Assembly: GCF_031877795.1 (NCBI RefSeq)
Contig: NC_133948.1
Location: 13,748,948 to 13,812,947, forward strand
From: Strix aluco
Lineage: Eukaryota; Chordata; Aves; Strigiformes; Strigidae
Length of the DNA: 64,000 bases
Reading direction: 5' to 3'
Numbering within the stretch: the first letter of the stretch is position 1; every line of letters starts with the position of its first letter. The position numbers and the translations under genes were made by a program. The notes below the pieces were generated by a model. The model saw only the letters and a program-made list of their open reading frames with translations. It had not been told where the DNA came from and ran no database searches. Shown here piece after piece: positions 25,701-46,220 of this stretch.

Positions 25701-26831
25701 ACCTGGAATGGCCACTTGAAGCAAAGGCTTCGCCTTGCCGTGTTTTTAGACGCCTTAACTGTTCACTAATAATAGGGGGTTTGGGGAGCAGCACCCGGGA
25801 AGTTTGGGGCTGGCTGTAAAAAAGACACAAACCCCCAACAAACCCCCCAAACCAACCCCATGCATCCCCCTCCAGAGCTGGCTCCCCAGGAGCCACTGGC
25901 TTTTTCTCTCCCCCGCAGCCAAAAGGCTTCAGGTGTAAAGGGCCGCCCTGGCCCCACTCGGGCTATGGGTGCGGGGGGGGTGTCGGGTCTGGCTGCGGAG
26001 AGGGGTCGGTGGGTCAGGGCCGTAACGCGATGCGACCTCCTGCTACAGCTGGACTGTCCCTGCGTGGGGCTGTTCGCTCTCCTGGCGAGTGCCTGTACAG
26101 CGCGTAAGGGGGTGAGGGCTCGGGGGTGACCCCACGCCCCCGGGGACGCGGGTTTCTTTGCAAGACGCGGCTGTAGGTGCCGAAGGAGGGAGGGATTTTT
26201 CCCGCCCACCCCCTCCTCCAAGCTCACCCCAACCCCGCCGTCCCGGCGCCTCCAGCACGGATCCGCCCGGCCGGCTGCCCCCGCTGCCCCCCCGGCCCGG
26301 GCGCGGCTCCCCGGGGCCGCGGTGACAGGGACCGGCGGGGGGGGGGGGAGCGGGGCGGCCTCCGCAGGGTGCCACGGCTGCTCGCCCTCGCCGTGTCAAG
26401 CACCAGCGCCTCAAGGCAGTCGCCGCATCAGACCATTTACCCTCCCGAGACAACAAACAACCGGTCGGTCCGTCCGTCCGTCCCTCAGCCCTGGCCAGGG
26501 CGGCCGTGTCCGTGCGTGGAGCAGCGCGCTCCGGTGACCGGTTTGCATCGGCCTTCCCGGCAGCAGGAGCTGCAGAAACAGGGGGGGTGCCCTGCCTACG
26601 CCCCCCCCACACCCACGGGCACACTAAGGCGCTTGGGGTTCGCCTTAGCCCCGCTCTTGCGGGGGCATTTTTGGGGGCGCACGACCGAGCGCGGCCCGGG
26701 CCCCGTTGCCCACCCGGGGCGCAGACCCTGCGGCTCGGGCTCCCACCGGGACGGGCGTGTGCTCTCCTGCAGACACACGGCTGCTAAGTTTCAAGCAACT
26801 CCTCTATATTTTTTTTTCCCCTTTTTTCTCT

Positions 26832-26854
26832 CCCCCCCCCCCCCCCCCCCCCCC
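26832..26854 (+). repeat. C23 homopolymer
   Basis: An uninterrupted run of 23 C on the plus strand (G23 on the minus). Other C/G runs of 18 or more are at 22443-22460, 27441-27459, 34391-34408, 45775-45796, 46122-46146 and 51685-51702. Confidence 0.9.
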
Positions 26855-27829
26855 GAGCCCTCTCTCTGCCTTCCCAAAATCGTTTCCCGGGGCGAGGGAG
26901 GAGGCAGGATGGTCCCTGCTTCCAAGACTTTTACGAACAATCGTTAAAGAAATCAACCTTTTTTTCTTTTCTTTTTTTTTTTTCCTTTCCCCCTTGTGCG
27001 GAGGCCGGAGAAGGTCTCTTTGATCTGCGAGGCCTGGCGTGCTCCGAGCCCGCACGCCGGCTGTGTGCGGGGAGGGGGCCCGGCCGCCGCGTGAGCCACC
27101 CGGGCCGGGACATGAAAGGGGGGGGGAAGAAAAAAAAAAAAAAAAGAAAAAAAAAAAAAAAGGGCGGCCAGGGTACGGGAGATCGACCGAAGGGCTTAAA
27201 TATTTCATATTCCTGGAAGCTGTCAAGGCCAAAAACAACAACACGCCTCCCGCCTCCCTCGGAGTGTTTGCAGAGGGCAGGAGCGTGTGTGCGTGCGAGG
27301 GGGCCGGGAAGGCTGGGGGGGGAAGAGGGTCATAAATTTTCACTTGTAATCAATCAATAATTAACTAATAGCGGAGCGTGGGCCGGCAGGACGGCGGCGG
27401 CGGGTGACCGCACCGCGGGGGTGTCGGTGTGTCGTCGTCTCCCCCCCCCCCCCCCCCCCACCCCGGGCCGCCGCTCCTCCGCTCCGTTCCCCCCCCTCGC
27501 CGGCCGGCGTTGCGGCCGTAGCCCCGCGCTCCTGCCCCGCTTTCCCAGAGACTTTGAACTCGGGACTAAAACTCCCGTGGGTAAAACCCAGCTCCGCTCC
27601 CAGCTAAGTCTGCGGCGAGCTCCGCCGCGCTGCCCGGCCGGGGGGCGGGGGGGGATGCCGGCTCCCCTCCCCACTCTCCCACCCCCGCGGTGGGTGCCGT
27701 GCCCCCCTCCCACGGGCCGTGGATCCCCTCGGGGGCCGCCCCGCACTGCTCGCGATGCCCGAGAGGTGGCGCCGGCGCCCCGCAGGACCCCCCCGCCGCC
27801 GGACACCCCCCCCCAGCGCCGGGTCGCCT

Positions 27830-28020
27830 CCATCAGCCATAAAACCATTGAGGATATCAAGACAGGCGCCAGGTGAGTAATAGACAGGATAATCCAGAGA
27901 GATTGCTCGCTGTTTACCTCCATCCACAAGCGCCACAAGAGTTACTCATTAACGTTACTATATACAAATAAGATACACAAGAGATAAAGCCATTTGCAAG
28001 TCAGAGTTACACCTGCGGTA
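27830..28020. promoter_or_regulatory. Candidate conserved non-coding element within CpG block
   Basis: A balanced-composition island between CpG-rich flanks. It contains AGAGATAAAGCC, CATTAACGTTACTATA and TTACACCTGCGG (a T-box half-site-like sequence). This looks like constrained regulatory sequence; conservation itself cannot be seen here. Confidence 0.35.
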
Positions 28021-28600
28021 CACGGATTTCTTGCAAGGGCACGGGGAGGGGGAGGTCAGCATTAGGCCCGTGGAAAGTGGAGCAGGGGGGTTAAATCAAT
28101 CAGGCTGCACCCTCAGCTTTAAAAAAAAAAAAAAAATCTTGACCTCCGGTTTTGCGGCGCCCCGGGGCTGCCGGTGCTCGCCCGGCCTGCGGAGCGGCTA
28201 CCGGCCTCCTGGGCCGGCAGGAAAGCCGGGCGGGGTGGGGGTGGGAGGTTAGGGGTGGATTTGCTTTTTTCTAAACATCAGCAAAGAATTTCCTCGCCAA
28301 CTACGAAAATGTCCCGTGTCGTGTGTCCCCCCCCCGCCCCGAGTGTAACCACTCTCCCTCTCTAAGTGAAATTTGGGGAGCAGAAGATGGGGAGGGGGGG
28401 GAAAAATAGAGGTTCCCCCATCATTCCTGAAGCCAACTAAATGAGAGTGGGGGTCTGAGGGGGTCTGTAGCACACGGGAAGAGAGCTTAGAGGAGAAAGT
28501 CGAACAGCGTGATGAGGAGGGGGGGTGACAGCCCGGAGGGGCTGGCAGCGCCCTGCCCCACCGCCCTGAGCCCTCCCCCCCCGGGCCGGAGCCCCCCCAA

Positions 28601-30017
28601 CTCCCCCCCCCGCTGGAGGATCTGGGTGGAAAACTGCCTTGTGGGGCCGCAGCCTGAAGGCTGGCTGCCTGCGGACGCTGCCTGGTTCTTGAAGTGTTTG
28701 GGGTTTTTTTTTAAATTTCTTTCGCCAGACCCGACGCCACCTTTATCCCTAAAAGCCCCACCTCGCGCAGGCCAGCTCAGAGGAGCATCAGCTCAAGTGA
28801 CATTTCCAGCAGCCGTCACCTTGGGTCATCCGAGGGTGGGGAAAGAGGAAGAAAATATCCTGCTCAGCCCCAAACTCTTCCTCTCTGCAAGCACCGTGGG
28901 TTTAAAATACCCACACATACACCCCCAGGCTGAAATGGGACGGGTCCCGTCCCCCCATGAAGGGGACTTGAGCAGGGGTTGACGTGCATGGGGGTGACTT
29001 GTTAAAAAATCGGGGAAAAAAGGCTTTATCGCCACTTTCACCCATTGAACCTCTCTTTATCTTGCCGACGCAGGAGCCGGGGGCCGCGGGCCGAGGGGCA
29101 GGCAGAGTATAAAACAGGATACAGGCTGGAAGTACATCCTTATAATATTTATTACTGGCGGAGGATGAATCACTTTCCAATATACCGGCTACTCACTGTT
29201 GAAGGGATAAGGAAAAAAAATTTCTTTAACAAGGAGAAATATATATGGTCTGCTAAAGGATGTGCTCACGGACTGGCAAAGGTACAGGCAGGCGCTGCCA
29301 GTTCTCATCTCGGTGACCTCCCAGGCCACTGGTCCAGCCTGAAGCCTGGATGCCTGTCCCCGTTTCAGCCATTTTCTAGCTTAATTTCACCATATCATCA
29401 GCCCAAGGGGAGAAGGGGCGATTCCAAGGGAGGGGGAAAAAAAAAAAAAAAAAAAAAAACAAACCACCAACCAACAAACCAAACCCCATGTATTTCCAGG
29501 TGATAACTAACTGGAAAAGCCAATTCCTCTGCCCGGACGGGAGGGAAAACGAGCCCAGCAACACCATCAACTCCTGAGCACTTTACCTGGAAACTTTGGA
29601 GGAGGGCTCTGCATTAAAATTTAACCGATCTATTCTCTAATTCTTCACTTTTGCGTTATTAATTTATGACAGATAAAAGCATAGCTGAGCCTTTCTCATT
29701 AACTTTTCAAACGCCACTTAATATTGTTCCATTAAAAGAGGTGACTTAGTAGCCTCTGGATCGACTTTAAAAGCGAGAGGGATGAAGACGGAAAAGATAC
29801 ATTAAACAGCTTGCTTAAAACTCGTACTTCCCCACCAACAGTTCAAACGACACCATCCCGACTGGTTCGTACTAGCTCCTTCCAGGAGAAATATCTTAAT
29901 ATTGGGAAGGGGATGGGGGGTGGAGGAGAAAGGCAGAGGAGGGATATATATCTTTCAACCCCTCCATCCTCCCAGGCACTTTCAGGAGGGTTGGGGTGAA
30001 GGCATTTCACAGTACGC
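28601..30017. other. TBX3 immediate 3' flank
   Basis: Unique sequence just beyond the poly(A) site. The AT-rich part at 29.60-29.78 kb (TTATTAATTTATGACAG, AAAAGAGGTGACTTAG) may be regulatory. No gene recognised. Confidence 0.6.
29437..29459 (+). repeat. A23 homopolymer
   Basis: A run of 23 A follows GGGAGGGGG and is followed by CAAACCACCAACCAACAAAC. No upstream retrotransposed body is recognisable, so it is scored as simple sequence. Confidence 0.85.
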
Positions 30018-30037
30018 CCAAGACATTTCAATAAAAA

Positions 30038-30043
30038 TTTATT
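30038..30043 (-). terminator. TBX3: TBX3 distal polyadenylation signal AATAAA
   Basis: The minus strand reads AATAAA here, followed by a GU-rich stretch (TGTCTTGGGCGTACTGTG) within 40 nt. A hexamer plus a GU-rich element is the usual arrangement for cleavage and polyadenylation. It is the last hexamer in this position before the sequence changes character. Confidence 0.6.
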
Positions 30044-31453
30044 GAAACTTCAGTGACTTTTAAAAGGGAAAAAAAAATACAGAAAAAAAAATAGCAAGAA
30101 CTTCTCAACATTTATATAACACAAAATATACCTTCATATTTTTTTTTTCTTTGAACCAGCTCTGAGCACCTGACTTTCAAGCCAAGAAAATATGCACTCA
30201 CTCAAACAAAGACAACAATAAGCACAGTAGTAAAACTCCATCGTGGGGTTGGTTTTTGACACACCAAGGAAAAGGGGAAAAATAATACAAAGTAAAGAAA
30301 ATCCTAGAATCTTCATCTTTTTTTTTTTCTCTCAAGCCACTGCAGAAGCCTGTTGTCGTGTACTAACTTAGGTAATTTTTTTGTTGTTGACGTTTTATAT
30401 GGAAAGTAGCGCTTTGAACACTGAAGAAATCGAGGATTAAAAGCTACCATGGCACATTGCTTTTTCTTTTTCTTTCTTTTATTTTTTTAAGGTCTTTGAT
30501 TAATTTTGTTTGTTTCTGCTTTGCCTTTTGCATTCGGCTCCTTTACAAAAGGACGAGGTCAGGTTTTCCGGGGTGAACTCCGATTTAAATGTGAGCCCTC
30601 AGAAATGGGGGTATTTCTCCTCCGGGTCGGGGGTGTATGTTTAAAGAAATTACGAACTTGAAATGAAAACGACTAAAAATAAAAACAGAAGGGAAAAAAA
30701 AAAAAAGACAGCTGCAGTCGTATTTACAGAGATATGTACAATGTCAATAAATTAAAGTTTAATTTCGAGTATTCATATTCCACGTATTTACAAGAGTTAT
30801 CAAATAATTACATAAATACTTTGTTTTAATAATAGTGTCCGCTCTTTTCTTCTCTGTATGTTTAAACCTTGTTATTGCATATACAATTAAAGAGGGAAAG
30901 CTGTGATAAACCTACAGTCAAGCTACAGAGGTTTTTAGATAAAATAAATTCACTTTTTTTTTTTTTCTTTCCAACTACACTTCTTATTGTTGTTGCTACA
31001 GGGAGGATGTTTAAGGTAGAGGGACGAGGGTCTTATTTTTGTTTTTATTATTATTATTAATAATTTTTTCCCTGGGATTTGAAACGAGCATTAAAAATAA
31101 ACAACAAAACCCCACCGAAATAAAAAATACCCACCCACCCCCCCCCAAAAAAAAAGCAGACTACTATGGAACATGCAAAAAAAGCCACCGACTGGCTCTC
31201 AGACATCACAATAGTATTTTAAACACACAGCTTCCCTTAATATTGACTAAGGGGGTTGTCGTTAACAACCCGCCCAGGAAACAACTGTTGAAGAATCGAT
31301 ATGTGAGTTACTTACACACTTTTCTTTCAGAAAGGAAAAATCACTTCTCTTACTTAATTTTTATTCATACGTTTGTTTGATTTTTTTTTTGTTTTATTTT
31401 TGCTTTTAGGTTTTTTCTTTTTTTTCTGGGTTTTTGGTGGTGTGGTGTTTGGG

Positions 31454-31498
31454 TTTTTTTTTTTTTTTTTTACACAGTTTAAAAAAAAAAAAAAAAAA
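31454..31498 (-). repeat. T18/A18 inverted repeat in TBX3 3' UTR
   Basis: The plus strand reads T18, then ACACAGTTT, then A18. In the TBX3 mRNA this becomes U18, a 9-nt loop and A18. These can pair as an 18-bp all-A:U hairpin. Confidence 0.9.
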
Positions 31499-31835
31499 GA
31501 AAGAAAGGAGGATGCCACAACCCTGCCGGTGACCCGGCCGGGCCAGCCTGCTCCCTGTGAGCAGCCTCCGACCCAGCTCTCCCCCCTCGGCTCTGCTTCC
31601 CCATCCCCGACCCTCTCCCTACCCTCACACCCCCCTGCTTCACCAGATATCTTTTTGTTGATAAGCGCGCACACGACGCCGGGGGATTTTATATTTAAAA
31701 AAATAGAAAGGGGAAGAAAAAACAAAATAAAGGAGGGGGGTGAAAACAAACAACTCGCGGGTGGAGGATGTGGTTTCTTTCAAACAAAGTGCACTGCGAG
31801 ACTGATTTGAAATGAGCTCCCGGAGGCCGGGGAGG

Positions 31836-42848
<11,013 letters not shown>

Positions 42849-42877
42849 CTACTGCTGGAGTAGTCCCGGAGTGGTTT

Positions 42878-42892
42878 CTAACAGCACATCAT
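42878..42892 (-). CDS. Short upstream ORF in TBX3 leader
   Basis: On the transcribed strand two consecutive ATGs are followed by TGC TGT TAG, giving a minimal four-codon upstream ORF. It ends about 50 nt before the main ATG. Such uORFs can lower initiation at the main start, and the main start here has a weak context. Function is inferred only. Confidence 0.35.
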   Translation of the reverse strand: MMCC

Positions 42893-43730
42893 GAAGAAGA
42901 AAAATTAAGATAATAACAATAACAGCAATAAAGCACCAAAAAATAGGGTGGGGGGGAAACAAGCTCTAGACAGCACAGTACATGGGGGAGAGGCAGAACT
43001 TCTACAGCCTACAACTTCCCGAGCCGGGGCACATCCCCAGCCCTCGGGACAGCGGATTAACAGGATTGTTCATTATTAGTCTTGCTTTTTTTGTGTTCGG
43101 TCTCTGCGGTTTTTTGTTTTTTGTTTTTTTCCTGAGTGGAAGTCCTTGCGCTGGAAAAGAAACGCCGAAGAAGGGGAAAAAAAAAAAAAAAATCCACCGG
43201 GTTCGCTGTCTGCTCCTGTTGCCGCAGAAGGGCTGGACAAGCCGAGATCCTTTTTTTTCTTCTTCTTCTTTTTTCTCTGAGTCTCAATCCCCCTTCTCTT
43301 CTTTCGTGGCGGAGGGTGACGGCTCGAAGCTGGGTTTTCTTTTTGGGTGGCTGGCTCTCCCCCCCCCCTCCCCCCCACCCCTCCACCTTTCCTCCGTACG
43401 GTCAGGCTGCGGAGCAGAGGCTGGGAAGGGAGGGAAAGCAGAAAGAAGCAAACAAACCCACCCCCCCTCGCCGACCGAGGAAGGCTCCTGAGCAACCTTC
43501 AGCAGCAAAAACTTGTAGGGAAATCTTGTTTCCGCCTCGCCTTCCCCCCTCTCCAAGCAGGAGCTGGTCAGGGTGCCCTGATTTCCATCAGGATCTCTTC
43601 GTTCTTTCACCCTCCTCTTTTTCTGTTTTTATTTCCCCCCCCCTCCCTTTCTCTTTCACTCTGCCTTAAAAAAAAAAAAAAATCTGGAAGAATTACACTC
43701 CTGTCTCCTCTCCAGCAGCGCTCCAGCAAA

Positions 43731-43829
43731 GGTGAGAGGGAGAAAGAGAGAGGGAAAGAGAGAGGAAGAGAAAAAGGGGAGGGGAGAAAGAGAGGAAAAG
43801 AGAAAGAGAGAGAGAGAGGGAGAAGGAGC
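43731..43829 (+). repeat. GA-rich low-complexity tract
   Basis: About 100 bp of nearly pure purine (GAGAGGGAGAAAGAGAGAGG-like) lies in the TBX3 leader. In the mRNA it reads as a CU-rich tract. GA tracts at promoters can recruit GAGA-type factors or form triplexes. Confidence 0.8.
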
Positions 43830-43859
43830 CTCTCAGCTCTGAGAATCCCCTGTGAGCCT

Positions 43860-44050
43860 GTGCTCTGCCTGCACCAGATTGTATGGATGTGTTGTGGGTT
43901 ACAAGGGAGCTGGAGCCTCCTTGATTGGCTCTTTGACGCTTTCGGACCAATTGTGTGGCTGCATAGGCGTGGTTTTGACAGGTCGAGTGGAAGGGGGACA
44001 GAGCCGAGTTATAAAAAGAAGGTGTCGGAAACTGTAACGCTGCAGCAAAG
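43860..44050. promoter_or_regulatory. TBX3: TBX3 promoter region, likely bidirectional
   Basis: A CCAAT box on the minus strand (43924-43928, in AGCCAATCAA) suits TBX3 transcription starting near 43.83-43.87 kb, just before the CT-rich leader. Only 18 bp away a second CCAAT lies on the plus strand (43947-43951). It is followed by a GGCGTGG box (about 43966) and TATAAAAA (44010-44017), which would start plus-strand transcription near 44.04 kb. Because TTATAA is palindromic, the same box could alternatively serve TBX3 itself with a start near 43.98 kb. A GC-rich island begins just beyond. Confidence 0.5.
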
Positions 44051-44079
44051 CATCACTAGTACTCCGGGCCGTGTGAATA

Positions 44080-46220
44080 TGTCAACATGATCAGAGGGGA
44101 GGGAGCAGGCAGCGCCGGGGAGGGCGGCCGGGAGCACCCGCCTCTAGGGGGGGTGCTCGGGGCTGCCTCGCCCCCCGGCCCCGGCCTCCCGCGGCCCCGG
44201 CGGGCTGGGCTCTACCGGCCGCTCCGCTCCGCCCGCCCGCCCCGGCCGGAGCTTCCAGAGCAGCGGCTGCCGGCTGCCGGCAGCGCGGGAGCGGCGGCGT
44301 GGGGGGGGCTCCACGCGTGGGGGTGAGGCTCCGGTTCTGGGTTGCCCCCCCTCCCCCGCCCTGCCGCTCCGCACCCCAGCCGGACCGGGCACTGCCCCGG
44401 CAGCCACCGCCTCCCGGCCCGCAGCGGGGGGGACCCCGGGTGCGCCCTCCTCCGCGCCCCCCCCCCCCCCTCCCCGGAGCTCCAGACCCACCTCGGGCGG
44501 CCGCAGGGCCCGCCAAGCCGCACGCCCATCCCCGCCGCGTCGCGGCTGCCGCCGGTCCCCACAACCGCCGGGGTTGGTGTCACCCCCCCCTCCCGCTGCC
44601 CCTCTCCGTTCTCCCCCCCCCACCCCGGGAAGTTGCTTTCCTTAAACAAGACAGGACCGCCAGGCCGGGCGCTTTCCTTCCTCCCACAAATCTGGGGGCG
44701 AGCCCCGGGGGGGTGGGAGCCGGCCGGGGCGGGGGGGGGGGTGGACTCTGGGGGTCTCCGCCCGGCTCGGGGCTCGGCCCGGCTGCCCCAGCGGCCGCCG
44801 TTCCGCTGGTTGCCGCGGGCGGCTGGAGGCTGCGGCGCGGCGGGCAGGGGCGGCCGCTCGGCTCAGCCCCGGGCCCGGCGGCTGCTAATCGCGGCGGGCG
44901 AGGCGGGGCGGGGGGCTGGAAAATGGGATTTTAAAAAATTATTCTTTTTTTTTTTTTTTCCTTTCTTTCTTTCTTTGGCGTTGAGGATTAAGGCCACTCG
45001 GCTGGCACCGGCGCCGAGAGGGTTACGCTCCCACACCCCTCCTCTTCCATGAGGTGCGCGGGGAGGAGACGGGAAGTGCGGCTTTCCCTGCGCCCGGGCA
45101 GGGGCAGCGCCGGGCCGGGCCGGGGGGGGCCACCCCCGGGTCGCCCCCCGTGTCCGGGCTCGCATGGAGCCAGCCACCCCCCGCGGAAAGCATCACGCGT
45201 GGGTCCGCGCCGGCCCCACGGAGAGGGAAGAGCCGGGGCAGGATCCTCCTGGGAAGTTTCTGGGGAGACATGTTCCCGGGGGGGTGACAGCGCAGGGCAG
45301 CGGGAGGGGGCTTGCGGCTGTGCGTGTCGTGGGAGCCGTGGGCATGCAGGGCACGGGGCGCCCACGCGGGTGTCAGGCGGGATATCCCAGCGCTGAGAGG
45401 TGCCGAATCATCATCACACACACCCCCACCCCACCCCCCCGCCGCCCCCCGGGGGATCTCCCCGCACCCCCATCCTGCTGTAAAGAGGGGAGGATAATCC
45501 TCCGGGAGTGGCGCGGGGGAGCGCGGGGGCTCGGCGCTGGCTGCGCGCAGATGGGAGCGGAACCTCTAAAGTGATTAGCTCTTCTAACATTGCATTTTTG
45601 ACGCACATGGTTAAGAGCGCTTGGCGCCAGCTTGGTGAAGTCCCTGTAGTAACCAGCGTCTAGGATCGCTCTGCATTCACCAAAATATCTCCCCCTTGGT
45701 CGGGGGTGGGGGGTGGATGGAGAGAAGAGGAGGAGGGAGGAAAGGAAGCGGGAGTAATGCGTTCAAAGAGGATTGGGGGGGGGGGGGGGGGGGGGGAAGA
45801 CAGGGAGAGCGGGGGGGAAGTCTGATGTTTCACGAAGCCAGGAGCTTGGCTGCCCGCGCAGCGCTCGGCTGGGCTGTGCAGCTCGTTCTCAACGGAGGGA
45901 GCGAGTCTTTTCTCCAACCTCTGCTCGGAGCCGGCTCCCGGGCTCCTGCCTCCAGCGGCTGCCGCGGTGGGGACCCCCAAACCCCATGTCCTCCCCCGAA
46001 CAGAGCCCACAGCAACCACCCGGCGGCTTCAAGAAGTTTGCCGCAACGTGCCCCGACCGGGCCGCCGCGTTCTCCCGGGGACCGGGAGGTGCCCGCGGGC
46101 TCCGGCGGGACAAGCGCGCCACCCCCCCCCCCCCCCCCCCCCCCCCGCGGGGGCGCAACCTCCGCGCCTGCCCCGCACCTTGCACCGCGCTCGGCACCCA
46201 CCCGCGCAGCGGTCCGCGGG
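44080..46220. promoter_or_regulatory. CpG island upstream of TBX3 promoter
   Basis: About 2 kb of CpG-dense sequence begins at the divergent promoter region. It includes GC boxes and G22 (45775-45796) and C25 (46122-46146) homopolymers. Open frames here are chance products of stop-poor DNA. Confidence 0.65.

Larger units (their letters stand above)
22600..28600. promoter_or_regulatory. GC-rich, CpG-rich block downstream of TBX3
   Basis: Long stretches are CpG-dense (22.6-23.6, 24.7-25.1, 25.55-26.8 and 27.0-28.3 kb). They are interrupted by AT-rich islands such as 23.64-23.76 kb and 27.83-28.02 kb. No protein family is recognisable on either strand. A strong donor-like CAG/GTGAGTA (27870-27879) lies on the plus strand. 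CpG islands 3' of a developmental regulator are usually Polycomb-marked regulatory DNA or promoters of non-coding RNAs; which applies here cannot be told. Confidence 0.5.
30018..31835 (-). other. TBX3: TBX3 3' untranslated region
   Basis: About 1.8 kb of AT-rich DNA follows the TAA and runs to a consensus poly(A) signal near 30.04 kb. This is close to the known length of TBX3 3' UTRs. It contains several further AATAAA hexamers on the transcribed strand (around 31393, 31044 and 30478), so shorter alternative 3' ends are possible. It also has a U18/A18 hairpin (31454-31498), long U runs and ATTTA-type AU-rich patches. The downstream limit is inferred, not seen. Confidence 0.7.

Noticed and set aside
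26177-26947. 256-codon plus-strand frame in the downstream CpG block
   Set aside because: Low-complexity composition, runs through a C23 homopolymer, no recognisable domain, no promoter or splice support.
27762-27777. CTCF-like CCGAGAGGTGGCGCC
   Set aside because: Three mismatches in the first half of the core; not strong enough to list as a site.
29437-29459. A23 run as the tail of a processed pseudogene or SINE
   Set aside because: No recognisable gene or SINE body precedes it and no target-site duplication was seen.
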